A stretch of 64,000 nucleotides of DNA from positions 1-64,000 of the forward strand of contig NW_025963575.1 in assembly GCF_910591885.1 (NCBI RefSeq), read 5' to 3'. Of this stretch, positions 38,191 to 52,130 are shown piece by piece; the stretch's first letter is position 1; the number at the start of each line of letters is the position of its first letter. The translations under genes were made by a program, and so were the position numbers. The notes beneath the pieces are model-generated. The model saw only the letters and a program-made list of their open reading frames with translations, did not search any database and was not told the DNA's origin. The DNA comes from Bombus terrestris (Eukaryota; Arthropoda; Insecta; Hymenoptera; Apidae).

Positions 38191-41100
38191 CGGTGTCCAA
38201 CGATGTCCAACGGTGTCCCACGTTGTCCAACGGTGTCCCACGTTTTCCCACGTTGTCCCACGTTGTCCCACGTTGTCCCACGATGTCCCACGGTGTCCAA
38301 CGATGTCCAACGGTGTCCAACGGTGTCCCACGGTGTCCAACGATGTCCAACGGTGTCCAACGGTGTCCCACGGTGTCCAACGGTGTCCCACGTTGTCCCA
38401 CGTTGTCCCACGGTGTCCAACGATGTCCAACGGTGTCCAACGGTGTCCCACGGTGTCCCACGTTGTCCCACGTTGTCCCACGGTGTCCAACGATGTCCAA
38501 CGGTGTCCCACGTTGTCCCACGTTGTCCCACGTTGTCCCACGTTGTCCCACGTTGTCCCACGTTGTCCCACGTTGCCCCCCGGTGTCCAACGATGTCCAA
38601 CGGTGTCCCACGTTGTCCCACGTTGTCCCACGTTGTCCCACGTTGTCCCACGGTGTCCAACGATGTCCAACGGTGTCCAACGATGCCCAACGGTGTCCCA
38701 CGTTGTCCAACGGTGTCCCACGTTGTCCCACGTTGTCCCACGTTGTCCCACGATGTCCCACGTTGTCCCACGTTGTCCCACGTTGTCCCACGTTGTCCCA
38801 CGTTGTCCCACGGTGTCCAACGATGTCCAACGGTGTCCCACGTTGTCCAACGGTGTCCCACGTTGTCCCACGTTGTCCCACGTTGTCCCACGTTGTCCCA
38901 CGATGTCCCACGGTGTCCAACGATGTCCAACGGTGTCCAACGGTGTCCCACGGTGTCCAACGGTGTCCCACGTTGTCCCACGTTGTCCCACGTTGTCCCA
39001 CGTTGTCCCACGTTGTCCTACGTTGTCCCACGTTGTCCCACGTTGTCCCACGTTGTCCCACGTTGTCCCACGTTGTCCCACGGTGTCCAACGGTGTCCCA
39101 CGTTGTCCCACGTTGTCCCACGTTGTCCCACGTTGTCCCACGTTGTCCCACGTTGTCCCACGTTGTCCCACGTTGTCCCACGTTGTCCCACGTTGTCCCA
39201 CGGTGTCCAACGGTGTCCAACGGTATCCAACGGTGTCCAACGATGTCCAACGGTGTCCAACGGTGTCCCACGGTGTCCAACGGTGTCCAACGGTGTCCCA
39301 CGGTGTCCAACGGTGTCCCACGGTGTCCCACGTTGTCCCACGTTGTCCCACGGTGTCCAACGATGTCCAACGGTGTCCCACGTTGTCCCACGTTGTCCCA
39401 CGTTGTCCCACGTTGTCCCACGTTGTCCCACGTTGTCCCACGTTGCCCCCCGGTGTCCAACGATGTCCAACGGTGTCCCACGTTGTCCCACGTTGTCCCA
39501 CGTTGTCCCACGTTGTCCCACGTTGTCCAACGATGTCCAACGGTGTCCAACGATGCCCAACGTTGTCCCACGTTGTCCCACGTTGTCCCACGTTGTCCCA
39601 CGTTGTCCCACGTTGTCCCACGATGTCCCACGTTGTCCAACGATGTCCAACGGTGTCCCACGTTGTCCCACGTTGTCCTACGTTGTCCCACGTTGTCCCA
39701 CGTTGTCCCACGTTGTCCCACGTTGTCCCACGTTGTCCCACGTTGTCCCACGTTGTCCCACGTTGTCCCACGTTGTCCCACGTTGTCCCACGTTGTCCCA
39801 CGTTGTCCCACGATGTCCCACGTTGTCCAACGATGTCCAACGTTGTCCCACGTTGTCCCACGTTGTCCCACGTTGTCCCACGTTGTCCCACGGTGTCCAA
39901 CGATGTCCAACGGTGTCCCACGTTGTCCCACGTTGTCCCACGTTGTCCCACGTTGTCCCACGTTGTCCCACGTTGTCCCACGATGTCCCACGTTGTCCCA
40001 CGTTGTCCCACGTTGTCCCACGTTGTCCCACGTTGTCCCACGTTGTCCCACGTTGTCCCACGTTGCCCAACGGTGTCCCACGTTGTCCCACGTTGTCCCA
40101 CGTTGTCCCACGTTGTCCCACGTTGTCCCCCGTTGTCCCACGTTGCCCCCCGGTGACCAACGATGTCCAACGGTGTCCCACGTTGTCCCACGTTGTCCCA
40201 CGTTGTCCCACGTTGTCCCACGGTGTCCAACGATGTCCAACGGTGTCCCACGTTGTCCCACGTTGTCCCACGTTGTCCCACGTTGTCCCACGTTGTCCCA
40301 CGTTGTCCCACGGTGTCCAACGGTGTCCAACGATGTCCCACGTTGTCCCACGTTGTCCCACGTTGTCCCACGTTGTCCCACGATGTCCCACGTTGTCCCA
40401 CGTTGTCCCACGTTGTCCCACGTTGTCCCACGTTGTCCCACGTTGTCCCACGTTGTCCCACGTTGTCCAACGATGTCCCACGGTGTCCCACGTTGTCCCA
40501 CGTTGTCCCACGGTGTCCAACGATGTCCAACGGTGTCCCACGTTGTCCCACGTTGTCCCACGATGTCCCACGTTGTCCAACGATGTCCAACGGTGTCCCA
40601 CGTTGTCCCACGTTGTCCTACGTTGTCCCACGTTGTCCCACGTTGTCCCACGTTGTCCCACGTTGTCCCACGTTGTCCCACGGTGTCCAATGGTGTCCCA
40701 CGTTCTCCCACGTTGTCCCACGGTGTCCAACGATGTCCAACGGTGTCCAACGGTGTCCCACGGTGTCCAACGATGTCCAACGGTGTCCCACGTTGTCCCA
40801 CGTTGTCCCACGTTGTCCCACGTTGTCCCACGTTGTCCCACGTTGTCCCACGTTGTCCCACGTTGTCCCACGTTGTCCCACGTTGTCCCACGTTGTCCCA
40901 CGTTGTCCCACGGTGTCCAACGGTGTCCAACGATGTCCAACGGTGTCCAACGGTGTCCCACGATGTCCACCGATGTCCAACGGTGTCCAACGGTGTCCAA
41001 CGGTGTCCAACGGTGTCCCACGTTGTCCCACGTTGTCCCACGGTGTCCAACGATGTCCAACGGTGTCCCACGTTGTCCCACGTTGTCCCACGGTGTCCAA

Positions 41101-44100
41101 CGGTGTCCAACGATGTCCCACGTTGTCCCACGTTGTCCCACGTTGTCCCACGTTGTCCCACGATGTCCCACGTTGTCCCACGTTGTCCCACGTTGTCCCA
41201 CGTTGTCCCACGTTGTCCCACGTTGTCCCACGTTGTCCCACGTTGTCCCACGGTGTCCAACGGTGTCCAACGATGTCCCACGTTGTCCAACGATGTCCAA
41301 CGGTGTCCCACGTTGTCCCACGTTGTCCCACGTTGTCCCACGTTGTCCCACGTTGTCCCACGGTGTCCAACGGTGTCCAACGGTGTCCCACGTTGTCCCA
41401 CGTTGTCCCACGTTGTCCCACGTTGTTCCATGGTTTCCCACGTTGTCCCACGTTGTCCCACGTTGTCCCACGTTGTCCCACGTTGTCCAACGGTGTCCCA
41501 CGTTGTCCCACGTTGTCCCACGTTGCCCCCCGGTGTCCAACGATGTCCAACGGTGTCCCACGTTGTCCCACGTTGTCCCACGTTGTCCCACGTTGTCCCA
41601 CGGTGTCCAACGATGTCCAACGGTGTCCAACGATGCCCAACGGCGTCCCACGTTGTCCAACGGTGTCCCACGTTGTCCCACGTTGTCCCACGTTGTCCCA
41701 CGATGTCCCACGTTGTCCCACGTTGTCCCACGTTGTCCCACGTTGTCCCACGTTGTCCCACGGTGTCCAACGATGTCCAACGGTGTCCAACGGTGTCCAA
41801 CGATGTCCAACGGTGTCCAACGGTGTCCCACGGTGTCCAACGGTGTCCAACGGTGTCCCACGGTGTCCAACGGTGTCCCACGTTGTCCCACGTTGTCCCA
41901 CGTTGTCCCACGTTTTCCCACGATGTCCCACGTTGTCCAACGATGTCCAACGGTGTCCCACGTTGTCCCACGTTGTCCTACGTTGTCCCACGTTGTCCCA
42001 CGTTGTCCCACGTTGTCCCACGTTGTCCCACGTTGCCCCACGTTGTCCCACGTTGTCCCACGGTGTCCAACGGTGTCCCACGTTGTCCCACGTTGTCCCA
42101 CGGTGTCCAACGATATCCAACGGTGTCCAACGATGTCCAACGGTGTCCCACGTTGTCCAACGGTGTCCCACGTTGTCCCACGTTGTCCCACGTTGTCCCA
42201 CGATGTCCCACGTTGTCCAACGATGTCCAACGGTGTCCCACGTTGTCCCACGTTGTCCTACGTTGTCCCACGTTGTTCCACGTTGTCCCACGTTGTCCCA
42301 CGTTGTCCCACGTTGTCCCACGTTGTCCCACGATGTCCCACGTTGTCCCACGTTGTCCCACGTTGTCCCACGTTGTCCCACGTTGTCCCACGGTGTCCAA
42401 CGATGTCCAACGGTGTCCCACGTTGTCCAACGGTGTCCCACGTTGTCCCACGTTGTCCCACGTTGTCCCACGTTGTCCCACGATGTCCCACGGTGTCCAA
42501 CGATGTCCAACGGTGTCCAACGGTGTCCCACGGTGTCCAACGATGTCCAACGGTGTCCAACGGTGTCCCACGGTGTCCAACGGTGTCCCACGTTGTCCCA
42601 CGTTGTCCCACGGTGTCCAACGATGTCCAACGGTGTCCAACGGTGTCCCACGGTGTCCCACGTTGTCCCACGTTGTCCCACGGTGTCCAACGATGTCCAA
42701 CGGTGTCCCACGTTGTCCCACGTTGTCCCACGTTGTCCCACGTTGTCCCACGTTGTCCCACGTTGTCCCACGTTGCCCCCCGGTGTCCAACGATGTCCAA
42801 CGGTGTCCCACGTTGTCCCACGTTGTCCCACGTTGTCCCACGTTGTCCCACGGTGTCCAACGATGTCCAACGGTGTCCAACGATGCCCAACGGTGTCCCA
42901 CGTTGTCCAACGGTGTCCCACGTTGTCCCACGTTGTCCCACGTTGTCCCACGATGTCCCACGTTGTCCCACGTTGTCCCACGTTGTCCCACGTTGTCCCA
43001 CGTTGTCCCACGGTGTCCAACGATGTCCAACGGTGTCCCACGTTGTCCAACGGTGTCCCACGTTGTCCCACGTTGTCCCACGTTGTCCCACGTTGTCCCA
43101 CGATGTCCCACGGTGTCCAACGATGTCCAACGGTGTCCAACGTTGTCCCACGGTGTCCCACGTTGTCCCACGTTGTCCCACGTTGTCCCACGTTGTCCCA
43201 CGTTGTCCCACGTTGTCCAACGTTGTCCCACGGTGTCCAACGGTGTCCCACGTTGTCCCACGTTGTCCCACGTTGTCCCACGTTGTCCCACGTTGTCCCA
43301 CGTTGTCCCACGTTGTCCCACGTTGTCCCACGATGTCCCACGTTGTCCCACGTTGTCCCACGTTGTCCCACGTTGTCCCACGTTGTCCCACGGTGTCCAA
43401 CGATGTCCAACGGTGTCCCACGTTGTCCAACGGTGTCCCACGTTGTCCCACGTTGTCCCACGTTGTCCCACGTTGTCCCACGATGTCCCACGGTGTCCCA
43501 CGTTGTCCCACGTTGTCCCACGTTGTCCCACGTTGTCCCACGTTGTCCTACGTTGTCCCACGTTGTCCCACGTTGTCCCACGTTGTCCCACGTTGTCCCA
43601 CGTTGTCCCACGGTGTCCAACGGTGTCCCACGTTGTCCCACGTTGTCCCACGTTGTCCCACGTTGTCCCACGTTGTCCCACGTTGTCCCACGTTGTCCCA
43701 CGTTGTCCCACGTTGTCCCACGTTGTCCCACGGTGTCCAACGGTGTCCAACGGTATCCAACGGTGTCCAACGATGTCCAACGGTGTCCAACGGTGTCCCA
43801 CGGTGTCCAACGGTGTCCAACGGTGTCCCACGGTGTCCAACGGTGTCCCACGTTGTCCCACGTTGTCCCACGTTGTCCCACGTTGTCCCACGATGTCCCA
43901 CGTTGTCCAACGATGTCCAACGGTGTCCCACGTTGTCCCACGTTGTCCTACGTTGTCCCACGTTGTCCCACGTTGTCCCACGTTGTCCCACGTTGTCCCA
44001 CGTTGTCCCACGGTGTCCAACGGTGTCCCACGTTGTCCCACGTTGTCCCACGGTGTCCAACGATATCCAACGGTGTCCAACGATGTCCAACGGTGTCCCA

Positions 44101-44570
44101 CGTTGTCCAACGGTGTCCCACGTTGTCCCACGTTGTCCCACGTTGTCCCACGATGTCCCACGTTGTCCAACGATGTCCAACGGTGTCCCACGTTGTCCCA
44201 CGTTGTCCTACGTTGTCCCACGTTGTCCCACGTTGTCCCACGTTGTCCCACGTTGTCCCACGGTGTCCAACGATGTCCAACGGTGTCCAACGGTGTCCCA
44301 CGGTGTCCAACGGTGTCCCACGTTGTCCCACGTTGTCCCACGTTGTCCCACGTTGTCCCACGGTGTCCCACGTTGTCCCACGTTGTCCCACGGTGTCCAA
44401 CGATGTCCAACGGTGCCCAACGGTGTCCCACGGTGTCCAACTGTGTCCCACGGTGTCCCACGTTGTCCCACGTTGTCCCACGTTGTCCCACGTTGTCTCA
44501 CGTTGTCCAACGATGTCCAACGGTGTCCCACGTTGTCCCACGTTGTCCCACGTTGTCCCACGTTGTCCCA
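38191..44570. repeat. Long higher-order repeat, copy C (6.39 kb offset)
   Basis: Markers at 32181, 33761, 34301, 35031, 35251, 35521, 37671 and 38101 recur at 38571, 40151, 40691, 41421, 41641, 41911, 44061 and 44491, a constant 6,390-bp offset. The 290-bp excess over the A-B spacing lies between about 37.0 and 38.1 kb, where whole monomers were gained. The match ends near 44.57 kb. Confidence 0.85.
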
Positions 44571-45500
44571 CGGTGTCCAACGGTGTCCAACGATGTCCAA
44601 CTGTGTCCAACGGTGTCCCACGTTGTCCCACGTTGTCCCACGTTGTCCCACGTTGTCCCACGTTGTCCAACGATGTCCAACGGTGTCCCACGTTGTCCCA
44701 CGTTGTCCCACGGTGTCCAACGGTGTCCCACGTTGTCCCACGTTGTCCCACGGTGTCCAACGATGTCCAACGGTGTCCAACGGTGTCCCACGGTGTCCCA
44801 CGTTGTCCCACGTTGTCCCACGGTGTCCAACGATGTCCAACGGTGTCCCACGTTGTCCCACGTTGTCCCACGTTGTCCCACGTTGTCCCACGTTGTCCCA
44901 CGTTGTCCCACGTTGTCCCACGTTGTCCCACGATGTCCCACGTTGTCCAACGATGTCCAACGGTGTCCCACGTTGTCCCACGTTGTCCCACGTTGTCCCA
45001 CGTTGTCCCACGGTGTCCAACGATGTCCAACGGTGTCCCACGTTGTCCCACGTTGTCCCACGTTGTCCCACGTTGTCCCACGTTGTCCCACGATGTCCCA
45101 CGTTGTCCCACGTTGTCCCACGTTGTCCCACGTTGTCCCACGTTGTCCCACGTTGTCCCACGGTGTCCAACGGTGTCCCACGTTGTCCCACGTTGTCCCA
45201 CGTTGTCCCACGTTGTCCCACGTTGTCCCACGTTGTCCCACGTTGTCCCACGTTGTCCCACGTTGTCCCACGTTGTCCCACGGTGTCCAACGATGTCCAA
45301 CGGTGTCCCACGTTGTCCCACGTTGTCCCACGTTGTCCCACGTTGTCCCACGTTGTCCCACGATGTCCCACGGTGTCCAACGATGTCCAACGGTGTCCCA
45401 CGTTGTCCCACGTTGTCCCACGTTGTCCCACGTTGTCCCACGGTGTCCAACGATGTCCAACGGTGTCCCACGTTGTCCCACGTTGTCCCACGTTGTCCCA
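42251..45500. repeat. 4.48-kb-offset repeat, left copy
   Basis: Markers cgttgttcca (42271), cgttgccccc (42771), cgttgtctca (44491), ctgtgtccaa (44601) and cgatgtccca before cggtgtccaa (45361) recur at 46751, 47251, 48971, 49081 and 49841, a constant 4,480-bp offset. The left part overlaps copy C of the 6.39-kb family, which shows nesting of duplication events. One visible difference is the consensus cgttgtccca at 43141 against cggtgtccca at 47621. Confidence 0.8.
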
Positions 45501-45720
45501 CGTTGTCCCACGTTGTCCCACGTTGTCCCACGTTGTCCCACGTTGTCCCACGTTGTCCCACGTTGTCCCACGTTGTCCCACGTTGTCCCACGGTGTCCAA
45601 CGATGTCCAACGGTGTCCCACGTTGTCCCACGTTGTCCCACGTTGCCCCCCGGTGTCCAACGATGTCCAACGGTGTCCCACGTTGTCCCACGTTGTCCCA
45701 CGATGTCCCACGTTGTCCAA

Positions 45721-46570
45721 CGATGTCCAACGGTGTCCCACGTTGTCCCACGTTGTCCTACGTTGTCCCACGTTGTCCCACGTTGTCCCACGTTGTCCCA
45801 CGTTGTCCCACGTTGTCCCACGTTGTCCCACGTTGTCCCACGGTGTCCAATGGTGTCCCACGTTCTCCCACGTTGTCCCACGGTGTCCAACGATGTCCAA
45901 CGGTGTCCAACGGTGTCCCACGGTGTCCAACGATGTCCAACGGTGTCCCACGTTGTCCCACGTTGTCCCACGTTGTCCCACGTTGTCCCACGTTGTCCCA
46001 CGTTGTCCCACGTTGTCCCACGTTGTCCCACGTTGTCCCACGTTGTCCCACGGTGTCCAACGGTGTCCAACGATGTCCAACGGTGTCCAACGGTGTCCCA
46101 CGATGTCCACCGATGTCCAACGGTGTCCAACGGTGTCCAACGGTGTCCAACGGTGTCCCACGTTGTCCCACGTTGTCCCACGGTGTCCAACGATGTCCAA
46201 CGGTGTCCCACGTTGTCCCACGTTGTCCCACGGTGTCCAACGGTGTCCAACGATGTCCCACGTTGTCCCACGTTGTCCCACGTTGTCCCACGTTGTCCCA
46301 CGATGTCCCACGTTGTCCCACGTTGTCCCACGTTGTCCCACGTTGTCCCACGTTGTCCCACGTTGTCCCACGTTGTCCCACGTTGTCCCACGGTGTCCAA
46401 CGGTGTCCAACGATGTCCAACGGTGTCCAACGGTGTCCCACGATGTCCACCGATGTCCAACGGTGTCCAACGGTGTCCAACGGTGTCCAACGGTGTCCCA
46501 CGTTGTCCCACGTTGTCCCACGGTGTCCAACGATGTCCAACGGTGTCCCACGTTGTCCCACGTTGTCCCA
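45721..46570. repeat. Block with internal 340-bp duplication, first occurrence
   Basis: The rare monomer cgatgtccac appears twice, at 46101 and 46441, in matching surroundings, showing a 340-bp internal duplication. The homologous blocks at 28471, 34571 and 40961 carry it once. The doubled form recurs at 50971/51311 and 62841/63181, so the duplication arose once and was then copied. Confidence 0.8.
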
Positions 46571-46730
46571 CGTTGTCCCACGTTGTCCCACGATGTCCCA
46601 CGTTGTCCAACGATGTCCAACGGTGTCCCACGTTGTCCCACGTTGTCCCACGTTGTCCCACGTTGTCCCACGTTGTCCCACGGTGTCCAACGGTGTCCAA
46701 CGATGTCCAACGGTGTCCCACGTTGTCCCA

Positions 46731-49700
46731 CGTTGTCCTACGTTGTCCCACGTTGTTCCACGTTGTCCCACGTTGTCCCACGTTGTCCCACGTTGTCCCA
46801 CGTTGTCCCACGATGTCCCACGTTGTCCCACGTTGTCCCACGTTGTCCCACGTTGTCCCACGTTGTCCCACGGTGTCCAACGATGTCCAACGGTGTCCCA
46901 CGTTGTCCAACGGTGTCCCACGTTGTCCCACGTTGTCCCACGTTGACCCACGTTGTCCCACGATGTCCCACGGTGTCCAACGATGTCCAACGGTGTCCAA
47001 CGGTGTCCCACGGTGTCCAACGATGTCCAACGGTGTCCAACGGTGTCCCACGGTGTCCAACGGTGTCCCACGTTGTCCCACGTTGTCCCACGGTGTCCAA
47101 CGATGTCCAACGGTGTCCAACGGTGTCCCACGGTGTCCCACGTTGTCCCACGTTGTCCCACGGTGTCCAACGATGTCCAACGGTGTCCCACGTTGTCCCA
47201 CGTTGTCCCACGTTGTCCCACGTTGTCCCACGTTGTCCCACGTTGTCCCACGTTGCCCCCCGGTGTCCAACGATGTCCAACGGTGTCCCACGTTGTCCCA
47301 CGTTGTCCCACGTTGTCCCACGTTGTCCCACGGTGTCCAACGATGTCCAACGGTGTCCAACGATGCCCAACGGTGTCCCACGTTGTCCAACGGTGTCCCA
47401 CGTTGTCCCACGTTGTCCCACGTTGTCCCACGATGTCCCACGTTGTCCCACGTTGTCCCACGTTGTCCCACGTTGTCCCACGTTGTCCCACGGTGTCCAA
47501 CGATGTCCAACGGTGTCCCACGTTGTCCAACGGTGTCCCACGTTGTCCCACGTTGTCCCACGTTGTCCCACGTTGTCCCACGATGTCCCACGGTGTCCAA
47601 CGATGTCCAACGGTGTCCAACGGTGTCCCACGGTGTCCCACGTTGTCCTACGTTGTCCCACGTTGTCCCACGTTGTCCCACGTTGTCCCACGTTGTCCAA
47701 CGTTGTCCCACGGTGTCCAACGGTGTCCCACGTTGTCCCACGTTGTCCCACGTTGTCCCACGTTGTCCCACGTTGTCCCACGTTGTCCCACGTTGTCCCA
47801 CGTTGTCCCACGATGTCCCACGTTGTCCCACGTTGTCCCACGTTGTCCCACGTTGTCCCACGTTGTCCCACGGTGTCCAACGATGTCCAACGGTGTCCCA
47901 CGTTGTCCAACGGTGTCCCACGTTGTCCCACGTTGTCCCACGTTGTCCCACGTTGTCCCACGATGTCCCACGGTGTCCCACGTTGTCCCACGTTGTCCCA
48001 CGTTGTCCCACGTTGTCCCACGTTGTCCTACGTTGTCCCACGTTGTCCCACGTTGTCCCACGTTGTCCCACGTTGTCCCACGTTGTCCCACGGTGTCCAA
48101 CGGTGTCCCACGTTGTCCCACGTTGTCCCACGTTGTCCCACGTTGTCCCACGTTGTCCCACGTTGTCCCACGTTGTCCCACGTTGTCCCACGTTGTCCCA
48201 CGTTGTCCCACGGTGTCCAACGGTGTCCAACGGTATCCAACGGTGTCCAACGATGTCCAACGGTGTCCAACGGTGTCCCACGGTGTCCAACGGTGTCCAA
48301 CGGTGTCCCACGGTGTCCAACGGTGTCCCACGTTGTCCCACGTTGTCCCACGTTGTCCCACGTTGTCCCACGATGTCCCACGTTGTCCAACGATGTCCAA
48401 CGGTGTCCCACGTTGTCCCACGTTGTCCTACGTTGTCCCACGTTGTCCCACGTTGTCCCACGTTGTCCCACGTTGTCCCACGTTGTCCCACGGTGTCCAA
48501 CGGTGTCCCACGTTGTCCCACGTTGTCCCACGGTGTCCAACGATATCCAACGGTGTCCAACGATGTCCAACGGTGTCCCACGTTGTCCAACGGTGTCCCA
48601 CGTTGTCCCACGTTGTCCCACGTTGTCCCACGATGTCCCACGTTGTCCAACGATGTCCAACGGTGTCCCACGTTGTCCCACGTTGTCCTACGTTGTCCCA
48701 CGTTGTCCCACGTTGTCCCACGTTGTCCCACGTTGTCCCACGGTGTCCAACGATGTCCAACGGTGTCCAACGGTGTCCCACGGTGTCCAACGGTGTCCCA
48801 CGTTGTCCCACGTTGTCCCACGTTGTCCCACGTTGTCCCACGGTGTCCCACGTTGTCCCACGTTGTCCCACGGTGTCCAACGATGTCCAACGGTGCCCAA
48901 CGGTGTCCCACGGTGTCCAACTGTGTCCCACGGTGTCCCACGTTGTCCCACGTTGTCCCACGTTGTCCCACGTTGTCTCACGTTGTCCAACGATGTCCAA
49001 CGGTGTCCCACGTTGTCCCACGTTGTCCCACGTTGTCCCACGTTGTCCCACGGTGTCCAACGGTGTCCAACGATGTCCAACTGTGTCCAACGGTGTCCCA
49101 CGTTGTCCCACGTTGTCCCACGTTGTCCCACGTTGTCCCACGTTGTCCAACGATGTCCAACGGTGTCCCACGTTGTCCCACGTTGTCCCACGGTGTCCAA
49201 CGGTGTCCCACGTTGTCCCACGTTGTCCCACGGTGTCCAACGATGTCCAACGGTGTCCAACGGTGTCCCACGGTGTCCCACGTTGTCCCACGTTGTCCCA
49301 CGGTGTCCAACGATGTCCAACGGTGTCCCACGTTGTCCCACGTTGTCCCACGTTGTCCCACGTTGTCCCACGTTGTCCCACGTTGTCCCACGTTGTCCCA
49401 CGTTGTCCCACGATGTCCCACGTTGTCCAACGATGTCCAACGGTGTCCCACGTTGTCCCACGTTGTCCCACGTTGTCCCACGTTGTCCCACGGTGTCCAA
49501 CGATGTCCAACGGTGTCCCACGTTGTCCCACGTTGTCCCACGTTGTCCCACGTTGTCCCACGTTGTCCCACGATGTCCCACGTTGTCCCACGTTGTCCCA
49601 CGTTGTCCCACGTTGTCCCACGTTGTCCCACGTTGTCCCACGGTGTCCAACGGTGTCCCACGTTGTCCCACGTTGTCCCACGTTGTCCCACGTTGTCCCA

Positions 49701-49980
49701 CGTTGTCCCACGTTGTCCCACGTTGTCCCACGTTGTCCCACGTTGTCCCACGTTGTCCCACGGTGTCCAACGATGTCCAACGGTGTCCCACGTTGTCCCA
49801 CGTTGTCCCACGTTGTCCCACGTTGTCCCACGTTGTCCCACGATGTCCCACGGTGTCCAACGATGTCCAACGGTGTCCCACGTTGTCCCACGTTGTCCCA
49901 CGTTGTCCCACGTTGTCCCACGGTGTCCAACGATGTCCAACGGTGTCCCACGTTGTCCCACGTTGTCCCACGTTGTCCCA
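46731..49980. repeat. 4.48-kb-offset repeat, right copy
   Basis: This is the partner of 42251-45500. Its first 0.9 kb also pairs with 55,321-56,240 at an offset of 8,590 bp (cgttgtccta 46731/55321, cgttgccccc 47251/55841). Its remainder pairs with 56.3-58.4 kb at 8,260 bp. The 330-bp difference between those offsets is a whole-monomer gain or loss. Confidence 0.8.
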
Positions 49981-50100
49981 CGTTGTCCCACGTTGTCCCC
50001 CGATGTCCCACGTTGTCCCACGTTGTCCCACGTTGTCCCACGTTGTCCCACGTTGTCCCACGTTGTCCCACGTTGCCCAACGGTGTCCCACGTTGTCCCA
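48001..50100. repeat. 8.26-kb-offset repeat, left copy
   Basis: Markers cgttgtccta (48021, 48421, 48681), cgttgtctca (48971), ctgtgtccaa (49081), cgatgtccca (49841) and cgttgcccaa (50071) recur 8,260 bp to the right. A private cgttgtcccc lies at 49991. Confidence 0.8.
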
Positions 50101-50700
50101 CGTTGTCCCACGTTGTCCCACGTTGTCCCACGATGTCCCACGTTGTCCCACGTTGTCCCACGTTGTCCCACGTTGTCCCACGTTGTCCCACGTTGTCCCA
50201 CGTTGCCCAACGGTGTCCCACGTTGTCCCACGTTGTCCCACGTTGTCCCACGTTGTCCCACGTTGTCCCACGTTGTCCCACGTTGCCCCCCGGTGTCCAA
50301 CGATGTCCAACGGTGTCCCACGTTGTCCCACGTTGTCCCACGTTGTCCCACGTTGTCCCACGGTGTCCAACGATGTCCAACGGTGTCCCACGTTGTCCCA
50401 CGTTGTCCCACGTTGTCCCACGTTGTCCCACGTTGTCCCACGTTGTCCCACGTTGTCCCACGGTGTCCAACGGTGTCCAACGATGTCCCACGTTGTCCCA
50501 CGTTGTCCCACGTTGTCCCACGTTGTCCCACGATGTCCCACGTTGTCCCACGTTGTCCCACGTTGTCCCACGATGTCCCACGTTGTCCAACGATGTCCAA
50601 CGGTGTCCCACGTTGTCCCACGTTGTCCTACGTTGTCCCACGTTGTCCCACGTTGTCCCACGTTGTCCCACGTTGTCCCACGTTGTCCCACGTTGTCCCA

Positions 50701-52130
50701 CGTTGTCCCACGGTGTCCAATGGTGTCCCACGTTCTCCCACGTTGTCCCACGGTGTCCAACGATGTCCAACGGTGTCCAACGGTGTCCCACGGTGTCCAA
50801 CGATGTCCAACGGTGTCCCACGTTGTCCCACGTTGTCCCACGTTGTCCCACGTTGTCCCACGTTGTCCCACGTTGTCCCACGTTGTCCCACGTTGTCCCA
50901 CGTTGTCCCACGTTGTCCCACGGTGTCCAACGGTGTCCAACGATGTCCAACGGTGTCCAACGGTGTCCCACGATGTCCACCGATGTCCAACGGTGTCCAA
51001 CGGTGTCCAACGGTGTCCAACGGTGTCCCACGTTGTCCCACGTTGTCCCACGGTGTCCAACGATGTCCAACGGTGTCCCACGTTGTCCCACGTTGTCCCA
51101 CGGTGTCCAACGGTGTCCAACGATGTCCCACGTTGTCCCACGTTGTCCCACGTTGTCCCACGTTGTCCCACGATGTCCCACGTTGTCCCACGTTGTCCCA
51201 CGTTGTCCCACGTTGTCCCACGTTGTCCCACGTTGTCCCACGTTGTCCCACGTTGTCCCACGGTGTCCAACGGTGTCCAACGATGTCCAACGGTGTCCAA
51301 CGGTGTCCCACGATGTCCACCGATGTCCAACGGTGTCCAACGGTGTCCAACGGTGTCCAACGGTGTCCCACGTTGTCCCACGTTGTCCCACGGTGTCCAA
51401 CGATGTCCAACGGTGTCCCACGTTGTCCCACGTTGTCCCACGTTGTCCCACGTTGTCCCACGATGTCCCACGTTGTCCAACGATGTCCAACGGTGTCCCA
51501 CGTTGTCCCACGTTGTCCCACGTTGTCCCACGTTGTCCCACGTTGTCCCACGGTGTCCAACGGTGTCCAACGATGTCCAACGGTGTCCCACGTTGTCCCA
51601 CGTTGTCCAACGATGTCCAACGGTGTCCCACGTTGTCCCACGTTGTCCCACGTTGTCCCACGTTGTTCCATGGTTTCCCACGTTGTCCCACGTTGTCCCA
51701 CGTTGTCCCACGTTGTCCCACGTTGTCCAACGGTGTCCCACGGTGTCCAACGCTGTCCCACGTTGTCCCACGTTGTCCCACGTTGTCCTACGTTGTCCCA
51801 CGGTGTCCCACGTTGTCCCACGTTGTCCCACGGTGTCCAACGGTGTCCAACGATGTCCAAGGGTGTCCAACGGTGTCCCACGATGTCCACCGATGTCCAA
51901 CGGTGTCCAACGGTGTCCAACGGTGTCCAACGGTGTCCAACGATGTCCAACGATGTCCAACGGTGTCCCACGTTGTCCCACGTTGTCCAACGATGTCCAA
52001 CGGTGTCCCACGTTGTCCCACGTTGTCCCACGTTGTCCCACGTTGTCCCACGATGTCCCACGTTGTCCAACGATGTCCAACGGTGTCCCACGTTGTCCCA
52101 CGTTGTCCTACGTTGTCCCACGTTGTCCCA
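50701..52130. repeat. 11.87-kb-offset near-identical segment, left copy
   Basis: Reading this against 62571-64000 monomer by monomer, I found three differences in 1,430 bp: g at 51273 against t at 63143, a at 51580 against g at 63450, and t at 51789 (cgttgtccta) against c at 63659. No indel was seen. It contains the doubled cgatgtccac (50971, 51311), cgttgttcca-tggtttccca (51661), cgctgtccca (51751) and gggtgtccaa (51861). Confidence 0.9.

Noticed and set aside
6693..46946. A 40-kb open reading frame, and many other long open frames on both strands
   Set aside because: The consensus lacks stop codons on either strand, and all three frames encode the same cyclic decapeptide, so openness is automatic. 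There is no unique N- or C-terminus, promoter or splice context, and substitutions show no codon preference. I annotate none as genes.
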